Of a stretch of 64,000 bases of DNA, positions 55,561 through 64,000 are shown one piece after another. Position 1 is the stretch's first letter. Every line of letters begins with the position of its first letter. The notes under the pieces were generated by a model that had not been told where the DNA came from, did no database searches, and saw nothing but the letters and a program-made list of their open reading frames with translations. The stretch spans positions 3,720,001 through 3,784,000 of the forward strand of contig JAHWDD010000006.1 of assembly GCA_023897205.1 (NCBI GenBank). The letters are read 5' to 3'. The stretch comes from Exophiala sp. HKRS030. Taxonomy: Eukaryota; Ascomycota; Eurotiomycetes; Chaetothyriales; Herpotrichiellaceae. Both the position numbers and the translations under genes were made by a program.

Positions 55561-57324
55561 ATGTCGGAAAACGGAAAAGTCCTCCACGACCAGGATGTTC
55601 TCGGAACCAAAGCCGATGCTTCGCACGAAGAGCGCATGCATTGGGTGCTTTGACAGAAGAGGAACTTGTCATCGAGAAGAAGCTGAAGTTGAGAGTGGAT
55701 TTTTTGATCATGCCACTCATTATTCTTATCTATCTCATGAACTATATTGATCGGTGTGTATTTACCTTCACCAAGTGTGCGGTTCTATCTAACCATTGGG
55801 ATTCAGCAACAACTATGCAGCAGCGCGACTTCAAGGTCTTGAGGAAGATTTGCACCTCCACGGGGATCAGTATCAAACTGGCTTGAGTGAGTTATCTCCA
55901 ACTACCCATCATTTGTGGTTCTAGGCTAACACGTTTGCAGGCATCTTATTCGTCGGATATGTCAGTGAAAGAACAGTGTAGCTTACCAATATTTACTAAC
56001 AACATTTCAGGTTCTCATGCAAGTCCCATCGAATTTACTATTGAACTACTTCGGACGTCCTTCCCTGTACATCGGCTTCTTTACCATCGCTTGGGTCTTG
56101 TGAGTGCTTGCACCAGTCAAGTCAAAACTTATGGCGAAATTGTTGCTTGCCGATTTATTCTTGGTCTCGTTGGTAAGCAATCCACAACGCCTGCAAGTCC
56201 AAGTTCATGCCCGATTCGCACATCAACTGACCCACATGTCAACAGAGGCTCCCTTTTTTGCAGGAATTTTATTCTTCCTGTCAAAATGGTACACCAAGTC
56301 AGAGTTGTCCCTACGCATGGCTGTTTTCTACTCTGGATCACTTATTTCCGGCGCTTTCGGTAATCTGATCGCCGCTGGAATTCTTTCAGGTCTGGATGGC
56401 GCTCAGGGTATGGCTGCCTGGCAGTGGCTTTACATCATCGAAGGTGTCATCACTTGCTTCTTTGGCTTAATTGTCTGCCTTGTATTGCCCGACTTTCCAG
56501 ATACATGGCGTGCCTTGTCTCCAGAGATGAAAAGAGTTGCCAACCGTCGCCTGGCTATTGATGCTGCTGAGGCCGATGTGGACGAAGCTGGCGCCATGAG
56601 TCAAATTCGAGGCATGAAGCTAGCATTCACTGATCCCAAAACCTACGTCTTGGCAATAGGGTACCATGCAATCACGGGTGCGGCAGGGTTTCAGAACTTC
56701 TATCCGACTCTCACCAGGTCTCTGGGCTACTCACGTACCATTTCTCTGCTTCTTGTGGCTCCTCCATACATCTTCATCGTTTTCTGGTCATTCGGGCACA
56801 GCTACATGTCCGACAGGGTTGGAAATCGATTCTGGTTCTTCATGTATCCGATTCCTGTCACGATAATTGGATTCGTCATCTTCATGGCAACCAGTTCTTT
56901 TGGACCACGATATTTCTCGTTCTTCCTCATCAACTTTGTGTTCGCCATGAATGGAACGTGTTACGCATGGATCTCGAATGCTATTCCGCGTCCACCAGCC
57001 AAGCGAGCAGCAGCTCTAGCTTTTATAAACTCCGTGGGCAATGCTGCCAGTATCTGGACGCCCTTCACATATTATCCGAGTCAAGGACAACATTTTCCTG
57101 TGGCGTTGGGCATTTGCATCGGTTTGCAAGTCCTCGCAGCCGCAATGGGTATCCTGTTGAGAATCATCCTTACCCGACAGAATAAGAGGATGGAGAGAAT
57201 GGAAGATGAGAATGCACAACTGAGTGACCGTGAGATGGCCAAATTGCAGAAAACAGCCGAGTTTGAGGGTATTGATATCGCGGCCGCCAGGAAGATGCAG
57301 AAGGGTTATAGATTCATGATTTGA
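55561..57324 (+). CDS. MFS transporter, anion:cation symporter (Dal5/Tna1) family, frame broken twice
   Basis: Five exons: 55561-55753, 55807-55886, 55941-55960, 56011-56172 and 56246-57324. After a soluble start (MSENGKVLHDQDVLGTKADA) the protein has TEEELVIEKKLKLRVDFLIM and YLMNYIDRNNYAAARLQGL, the hallmark of allantoate/nicotinate/carboxylate permeases, then about 12 membrane helices, with GYVLMQVPSNLLLNYFGRPS and EAPFFAGILFFLSKWYTKSE. Two frame changes occur: near 55633-55640, not in an obvious run, and at 56093-56095, where AWGLVSA needs GGGG but GGG is present. Both are one base short; with them restored the protein is 511 residues. Substrates in this family are organic anions. The dehydratase 860 bases downstream on the same strand suggests sugar acids, by inference only. 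Confidence 0.85.
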
Positions 57325-58187
57325 AGTAAATCACGAGCACTGCTTGGGCCTTGCTTGAAGCTGCATACCGTACTTTGGAAGTCCGAAGAGTGGCTGCCCC
57401 TAGTCTTTCTATACCTTTCAAATGTATCTGATACTACCATCTCGTATGTATATCTATTCTCCCTCCATTCATATCCTGCCTCGCAATAAACTTCATCCCA
57501 CAATTGCTTGATACATGTTTGAAAACATAAAAGCCAGATAATTACCCCGCACGCCTTACCCACGCCTTTTCGGCCATCGGCACATCACGAAGCGACCTTG
57601 AATTCTTCGTTTGGGATGTGCGTGGAGACGCCGAGACAAAGGGCAGCTGGCACGCCATCGACGCCCGAGAGCTCACAACATGGCCAAAAGTGAAGACTGG
57701 GCTCTGACTGGGTTTCATTTTACTCCAATCATCTCCAGCATGATGACAATCGGGGTGGGCAATGGCCAGCTTTTCTCCAAACGTTTGGAGAAAACTAACC
57801 GACCAACTAACCAAGTAGATAACTGAATAACTGAATAACTGACTAGTCAGTTCGTTTTCCCTTTTTGCTGTCGGGCAGGCAGGAATTTGGCATATGCAAG
57901 ATATATCTATTCTCTAGGGGTTCTTGCAGTTTCCAAATTAATTTTGATTATACGGCAGAGGCACTATCCAATTGACTGAGCTTACGAACGAAGCGAGGAC
58001 TGGACGCGGAGAGGAGACGGAACTCGACGAGTGTTCGAACTACTTAACTAAGTACTTGGGGTGATTTGGGCTGGTTGTTGAAGATTGTGGGTTGTTCAAT
58101 CCTTCAAGGTTGATCGTGACATTCAGATTGCAATCTATCGGGAATCGAAAGTGAGGTGAATACCAATTCTTCCAGGCATAATCGAAC
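57325..58187. other. Intergenic region between MFS and dehydratase genes
   Basis: About 860 bases. A short ATAACTGA repeat occurs near 57818-57842. It should hold the dehydratase promoter. No gene is supported. Confidence 0.5.
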
Positions 58188-60092
58188 ATGGCGTCCACAT
58201 CCCCATCGACGGGAGGCTCTGATGCAGCAGCTGCCAATGGCACGACCAAGGCGCCAGATTCGACCATCCCAGCGGACTACGACCTCAGCAGACCCATCAC
58301 ATCAACAACAGGTCTACGACAAGGGCTGGCTTCGTACGGCGATGCACACTTCTCTCTGTTTCTGCGCAAGGTCTTCATCAAAGCGTTGGGATATTCCGAT
58401 TCGGCACTGGAGTCGCCTATTATTGGCATTATCAATACGTACTCGTCGTTCAATCCGTGCCACTCGAATGTGCCACAGTTGGTCGAGGCGGTCAAACGGG
58501 GTGTTTTGCTCTCGGGCGGTCTGCCGGTGGATTTTCCGACTATTAGTATCCATGAGAGTTTCTCGAGCCCGACTAGCATGTACCTCCGTAACCTGATGAG
58601 CATGGACACCGAGGAGATGGTCAAGGCGCAACCGGTTGATGCGGTCGTTATGATTGGTGGGTGTGACAAGACTGTACCTGCGCAGTTGATGGGCGGGATC
58701 AGTGCTAACAAGCCGTTTCTGCCATTGATCACAGGGCCTATGATGCCGGGGTCGGTGGAGGGTGTAAGAGTCGGTGCTTGTACTGATTGTCGCAGTCACT
58801 GGGCTAGATATCGTGCTGGCGGTGCGGATGTCGAGGACATCATGGGTGTAAATCAGGAATTGGCGCCGACTGGCGGTACCTGTGGCGTCATGGGTACGGC
58901 GTCCACCATGGCTTGTATCACTGCTGGGTTGGGACTTCTTGAGTTGCGAGCCGGTGCGACTGCCGCGGCTGTTAGTTCTGCGAGATTGAGAGTCGCAGAG
59001 CAGGCGGGTAGAAATGCTGTGGCGCTGTTACAATTAGAAGGGAAGAGGCCACAGGAGCTTCTCACCAGGGAGAGCTTTCTCAATGCCATCACTATTCTGC
59101 AGGCTATTGGTGGAAGCACGAATGCCGTTGTGCACTTGATGGGCATCATCAATCGGCATCCGCAGGTCGCTGGCACGATTGATCTCAAGACCTTCGATGA
59201 TATTGGCAGGAAAACGCCATTGTTGGTCGATCTCAAGCCGAGCGGTGACAACTATATGACTGACTTCCACAACGCGGGAGGTATGTTGGCTTTGTTGCAT
59301 ACGCTCAGGCCGTTGTTACATTTGAATGCAAGGACATATACTGGACAGACCCTGGGAGAATTGCTCGACAGTACTCCTTTCAAATCATTCGCGTATTCGA
59401 GGCAGATAGTGCGCTCGCTCGAGGACCCGTTATATCCAAGCTCGAGTCTTGTGGTGCTCTATGGAAACCTCTGTCCTGATGGCGCAGTGATGAAGGCGTC
59501 AGCTTCCAAGAACCGCAAGCTTCTCCACCACCGCGGTGTAGCCTGTGTGTTTGAGAACTCTGCGGATCTCGCCAACCGCATCGACAGCCCTGACCTGGAT
59601 GTTAGCGAAGATTCGATCCTTGTACTCAAGAGTATCGGGCCGGTTGGGAATCCTGGTATGCCAGAGGCAGGGCTTATCCCCATCCCGCAGAAACTAGGAC
59701 GCAAAGGCGTCTTGGACATGCTGAGGATAAGCGACGGTCGCATGAGTGGAACAGCCGGAGGAACCATCATTTTACACGTGTCACCCGAGGCTGCAGATCT
59801 TGAGTCGGTATTTGGCATCGTTCAGACTGGTGATCGCATCGTTTGTGATGTCGAAAGTCGACAGCTGTCACTAGATGTCGAGGAGCAGGAAATCGCCAGG
59901 CGGATTGCGGAGCGCAAGAAGAACATCAATGTCGCTCCATCTGACTCTTCACATCCCCGACGTAGGGAGCCATGGATCGAAAGAACCAACCAAAGAGGCT
60001 ATCGTGGTTTGTATGAGCGCGAAGTCAACCAAGCCCATCTTGGTTGCGACTTTGGCTTTTTGACCGCAGCAGGTCCTAGCCGAGCAACGTAG
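58188..60092 (+). CDS. IlvD/Edd-family dehydratase, probably sugar-acid type
   Basis: A single-exon gene of 634 residues with an intact frame. The three iron-sulphur cysteines are in NPCHSNVPQLV, GGCDKTVPAQ and GGTCGVMGT; the lysine in GGCDKT is the usual carbamylated magnesium ligand, and SDGRMSGT holds the active-site serine. The family removes water from 2,3-dihydroxy acids. The N-terminus GLRQGLASYGDAHFSLFLRK and SIHESFSSPTSMYLRNLMSM resemble pentonate and hexonate dehydratases (arabonate, xylonate, galactonate) more than the branched-chain enzyme Ilv3, which has WYEGNTCNMHL-like sequence here. No mitochondrial presequence is evident. The gene may work with the MFS carrier upstream in uptake and breakdown of a sugar acid. 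A branched-chain amino acid role is less likely but not excluded. Confidence 0.8.
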   Translation: MASTSPSTGGSDAAAANGTTKAPDSTIPADYDLSRPITSTTGLRQGLASYGDAHFSLFLRKVFIKALGYSDSALESPIIGIINTYSSFNPCHSNVPQLVEAVKRGVLLSGGLPVDFPTISIHESFSSPTSMYLRNLMSMDTEEMVKAQPVDAVVMIGGCDKTVPAQLMGGISANKPFLPLITGPMMPGSVEGVRVGACTDCRSHWARYRAGGADVEDIMGVNQELAPTGGTCGVMGTASTMACITAGLGLLELRAGATAAAVSSARLRVAEQAGRNAVALLQLEGKRPQELLTRESFLNAITILQAIGGSTNAVVHLMGIINRHPQVAGTIDLKTFDDIGRKTPLLVDLKPSGDNYMTDFHNAGGMLALLHTLRPLLHLNARTYTGQTLGELLDSTPFKSFAYSRQIVRSLEDPLYPSSSLVVLYGNLCPDGAVMKASASKNRKLLHHRGVACVFENSADLANRIDSPDLDVSEDSILVLKSIGPVGNPGMPEAGLIPIPQKLGRKGVLDMLRISDGRMSGTAGGTIILHVSPEAADLESVFGIVQTGDRIVCDVESRQLSLDVEEQEIARRIAERKKNINVAPSDSSHPRRREPWIERTNQRGYRGLYEREVNQAHLGCDFGFLTAAGPSRAT

Positions 60093-63003
60093 TGTTCACT
60101 GTCACAGGCAGCCAGGGCTTCGGCCACCCCGTGGAAGCTAAGGATGCAGTGGATCAATCACATAAAGCCATGTCGCATAATGGTTTGAAATCCGATTTCA
60201 AGATTCGGAAGGTCAATGCGAAAAACGTTCATATTCGCAAATCATTACCTAGATGGTGCCAAATACATCACATGAGGCGTCTCTTGGCACGCTCAGCATA
60301 CATACTGCCTGCATGTCGTCTATTCCAAGTGTTGACTCCAGACGAGGACGTATGATGACGAACGGCTGCTGTCGCTTCGAGACTTGTAGGTCTGTATCGA
60401 TGCCGAGGGGGAAGGCAGTGACATGTTGGTTGTTTCGTTCAACCGGTCTGCTCTGATCAAGCTCGTGGTTCTCGAAATGAGAAAATGCTCATGCTCATAG
60501 GAAAAGGTATGCTTGGAGTGTTGAAGTGTATGGCTGCTCCCTAAAGAAGATTTGAATCTGAATCTATGTAACCACAACACATATCAATGTCCCAAAGACA
60601 ACGTGTTTCCAAGGAGAGGCAAGCAGTATTAAGAACGAAATGACTCGTCTATTACCACGGCCAGTGAGCCAGTCGAAGCAACTTCCAACGACTTAGGACC
60701 ATCCAGTGGAAGGTAGCAGTCTACGTATCAGCTGCTGGAAAGACCAACTTTCCAGTCTAACGACTCAGGCAAAACGATGAAGAAGCTTCCTGACGTGACG
60801 TATAACCTAACTAGTATGTACACGACCTCATCGACTCGAGTCTCTGACTCGAACACGATCAAGAAAAAACCACAGATTTCCTCAAACAAGCAACCTCATC
60901 GACGTATTCGACAAATTTCCAACAAGTCCATGACACGGAAATCCGCAGCTATTTCCCAATGAGGAAGTATACAACGTCCATTCTAGTGGGCCGCTGAGAC
61001 CTTGAGGCTTGAGAATGCTGATGCTGGCAGTGGACACCCACCCCTGGTTACCCCAGGTCGGGCAATGGTGCAAGTCGGTAAGGGTCAGTCAAAATGCAGA
61101 CTACCTAGGACATACGTACGAGACGGGGGTTGAGTTGGAGGCAGGGCGAAGTCGGCTGGGGTGAGCTCGTGTTGGGTTGCATGTTGGACCAATTCAGGAC
61201 AGTGGTACGTAGGACTCGAGCGTGTGACATTGTTGACGCTGCCGTTGATGTTTATTGCTTGGTTCTCTTTACAAAGGACAAAGGGTTTAGCTACTTACTT
61301 AATTAGTGAGTTCCACCTCCTGCCTGGTTAGGAGATTGCTTGCGATATGCCATTTCGACTCGAAAGTGTCTGGCCTGGTTCTGCGGGACAAAGTACTTCA
61401 TAGTCCGGAAATGGTTTCAGTTCTGCATCGTTTCGGGCTTCGTTAAAGGAGTAGTTCAAGGTCTTGTGGATCCCAGTGGAGCAGGCCCTTTGTCATCGAC
61501 TCATCGCCATTTTAATGCTGGAGTTCTCTGATGAGCACAAGGCTAGCCTACGGCGATGCCATCCGTTTTCTGGGGAAAAGGCAATGGATTGAGTTTCCTG
61601 TCAATCAATAGCTTTCACTTGCTTTTTCAACGCTTGCAGAAACACAGATGATAGAAGAGGCTGGTACAGGCCGCATTTTTCAGACTGTATCACAACAATC
61701 CAGCGTACTGTGGGCGTGAGGACAGACAACCTGGTGGGGAGCAACCACTCCGTCAATTCTCACATCGAGCAGACCTACTACTGTACCTCCTTAGTTACAG
61801 TACATTAGTTGAATTGATCCTGCTTGGATCGCAAGACGACGCGTACACGAGTGACAAGGCCCAAGGCAGACCAAAGCCAGGCGATTCCCCGTTGTGGAAG
61901 TAAGTTTTGAGAGTAAGTGGATGGGCACCATAAGGCGAACAATGCATGCATGGGACTCGATACTCCGGTCTACCATGGATCTGGTTGGAACGTCGAGGTT
62001 TTACACATCCCGAATTCGGCATATAGCTCGTCATGCACTCTATCTCACTGGCACTCCGTCCGGAGTCGTGGGAGGATGAAGGACAATGTTCGACTGACGA
62101 CAAAAGCTCTTGCCTCGACTGACCAATGAGTTTCGTTTGACTAGAGTGGCAAGGATCCCAGGTCCCCGACGCGCGCCGTTCATGACCTACTAACTTATGT
62201 AGGTGTCAAAACACGAGGCCAGTGGTTGACCAATTTCTTCTTTTGGGCATAGGCCGACTGAATCACATCCTGGGCAAACAATGTGTGTACTTGGTACGCC
62301 GTAGTAGTCATCATCATCATTATTATCTTCGTGAAGAGCAGCCGCGAGTCATGGATCCACTTGAGGCGTCAGTGGCATGACATGGGACATTGATTTATTT
62401 TGTTGAATTGAGGGTGTGGCACCAGATCTCCGATTCACAGGAAAGTCGTTGGATCTTTGTAGGGCATACACTTGTGCGATAGATGGGTGTACCACATGCC
62501 AACCGAGATAGAATTATCATCGTATACTTTGTGGGTAAGGCAAGGGGATCGCACAGCCTTGGCTCACGTACTAGGGAATTTAGAAGTTGCGGATTTCAAC
62601 CCGGACAGACGAACACGAGGGTGGTGGGGGATCACACAAGCGATCATCGATTCATTCGAGATTGTCTTTCAGAGTTTGGTTTGCCAACTACTACTCGTCT
62701 GGAGGTTAGTGCGGATGAGTCAATCCACATCTAATACCCGAACATGAACATGTGTCGGTGACTTGGACACTTTTCGGTGGGAGGCCCAAGGACAAGGGTA
62801 GTTAATGGCTCTGATGAGGTTCTGAGCTTGCGACAGGGGCTTGGATCGGTGATTCTGTGTGGAGATTCAGATTCAAATCAGGAAGAATTTAAAATGGTTG
62901 TGATTCGATGGTGAGACTCAGAAGTAAGTCGGAAAACATCCGAAAAGTATATCTCCCTCTGTTCCTTGATCATTTGGCCTGCAGCTATATTTCTTCCTGA
63001 GCT
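60093..63003. other. Gene-poor region
   Basis: About 2.9 kb between convergent dehydratase and glyoxalase genes. Only ORFs below about 100 codons occur, none convincing. A (TCA)n/(TTA)n stretch lies near 62306-62325. Its length suggests an unrecognised gene or RNA, but I could not support one. Confidence 0.5.
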
Positions 63004-64000
63004 TTACCAGTCTGTGGTCTTCTTCAGCTTTTCGTTCTGAATCACTTCGATCCAGTACTCGTCAGGATCCAAGACGAATGCGACATTCTTCATTCTCCCA
63101 TCTGTCAATCGTTTTTTCCAGTTGACCTTCTTGTCCTCCAGGAAAGCACATGCCTTGTCGAGATCATCCACAGACACGCAAATATGTCCGAATCCTTGTG
63201 GTTGATCGTTTCCATTGTGGTAGACCTTGCCTTCCTCCTTTTCAGTGCCATGATTCCAGGTCAACTCGAGGATTCCTTCTTTCTTTGCCAAAGGATTGAC
63301 TCCGTTGACAGTGTCATTCTCTGAAGGTTTGCCATAGTCTCCAGGGTAGCCTAGGAAGAATAATGTAAAGCCTGCCTCTTTCTGTTCTGACGTCCGCATC
63401 AATGTCATGCCGAAGACCTCTTGGTAAAACTTCAGACTTTTCTCAGCGTCCTTAACACGGATCATGCTATGGTTTGATCTGTAGGATGATGTGTCCGTGG
63501 TGGAGATATCCTTGGTGTCGTCCAGAGATTTCTGCCCGATAATCTCGACCCAATAGCCATCGGGATCAAGAGCAAAGGCGATATGCTTCATTCGCCCATC
63601 GGTGAGCTTCTTCTGAAACTTGTAACCCGCATCCTCAATCCTTTGGCAGGCAGCTTGAATATTGTCGACACTGATACAGATATGGCCAAACCCTTTGTGA
63701 GGCTCTTTGTTGCCATTGTTGATGGTGTATGAGTCATCCGATTCAGTGCCGTAATTGTGAGTTAGTTCAATGACACCTTCACGGTCTGTCCAGTGATTGC
63801 CTGTCGATGCAGATGATGGACCATCGTATGCTGCCAGATGGTTTTGATTAGCTTGGTTCGATGTATGTACAACATTTGGCACCATTAGCACCATTGGCCC
63901 CCCTTACCTAAGAAGTAGAGGTCGAATTTGGCTTCTGGCTGTTCAATCTTGTTGATGAGACTGTATCCCAAGAGCTTGTAGTAGTCGACGGATTTGTTGG
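63004..64000 (-). CDS. GLO1: Lactoylglutathione lyase (glyoxalase I), two-domain, 5' end missing
   Basis: The reverse strand holds exon 63830-63004 and part of an earlier exon, 64000-63908, cut by the window edge; the intron is 77 bases (GTAAGG...CTGGCAG, with CTAATC). Two glyoxalase folds occur in tandem. The first has VDYYKLLGYSLINK, ELTHNYGTE, GFGHICISVDN and DGYWVEIIGQ; the second has SLKFYQEVFGMTLMRT, ELTWNHGTE, GFGHICVSVDD and DEYWIEVIQN. The glutamates in YWVEI and YWIEV and the histidine at the front of each fold are the zinc ligands in the yeast enzyme. It converts the glutathione adduct of methylglyoxal to lactoylglutathione, in the cytosol. The tandem layout is the normal fungal form. 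Upstream frame, intron and downstream frame agree. Confidence 0.9.

Noticed and set aside
1..64000. tRNA, rRNA, CRISPR and transposon-protein genes
   Set aside because: I looked for B-box-like GGTTCGA words, regular repeat-spacer arrays and transposase or reverse-transcriptase motifs and found none. A covariance-model or profile search would be decisive.

Overview
The window is nuclear DNA of a filamentous ascomycete (Pezizomycotina). The evidence is short GT-AG introns of about 43-96 bases (one retained between coding exons is 214) with CTAAC-like branch points, pyrimidine-rich leaders, and genes typical of the group: a JHD1-type histone demethylase, fused PurK-PurE ADE2, a nimT-type Cdc25, SND2, DUF2011 and a two-domain glyoxalase I. 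The flavour of several proteins suggests Eurotiomycetes, possibly Chaetothyriales, but that is an impression and was not tested. No transposase, reverse transcriptase, CRISPR array, rRNA or tRNA was recognised.

Layout. 1-17 kb is dense with housekeeping genes: CDC27/APC3 (partial, -), SND2/TMEM208 (+), a peroxisomal-type carrier (-), JHD1 (-), SF3B6 (+), ADE2 (-), a possible 63-residue protein (+) and TFIIIC subunit 6 (-). 17-34 kb holds a possible small ORF, VPS62-like (+), a STIMATE/YPL162C membrane protein (+), NAD-dependent glutamate dehydrogenase (+), DUF2011 (-), a 541-residue unknown protein (+) and MTA phosphorylase (+). 34-42 kb is nearly empty. 42-52 kb holds Cdc25 (+), a Rec114-like protein (-) and Rsc9 (+). 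52-60 kb is more accessory: an extended SDR (-), an ACS/Dal5-type MFS carrier (+) and a sugar-acid-type IlvD/Edd dehydratase (+). The right edge cuts glyoxalase I (-).

The most striking property is not a gene. Seven otherwise well-conserved genes are broken by single-base frame changes: JHD1 three times, Cdc25 and the MFS carrier twice each, and ADE2, VPS62, GDH2 and DUF2011 once each. Ten of the eleven are repaired by adding one base, nearly always a G or C in a G/C run, and four lie in runs of exactly five G or C. Eleven other complete genes have no break. Systematic homopolymer under-calling in the assembly is the simplest explanation; a real mismatch-repair-type mutation load is the alternative.

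Intergenic DNA carries two recurrent 9-mers, TACTCCGTA and ACTAACTAG, well above chance and never inside a recognised gene, and a diverged 16-base element found three times. Other points worth checking are a GC-AG intron in GDH2, a 20-base exon in the MFS gene, and a 63-residue ORF that has its own TATA box and a spliced leader.
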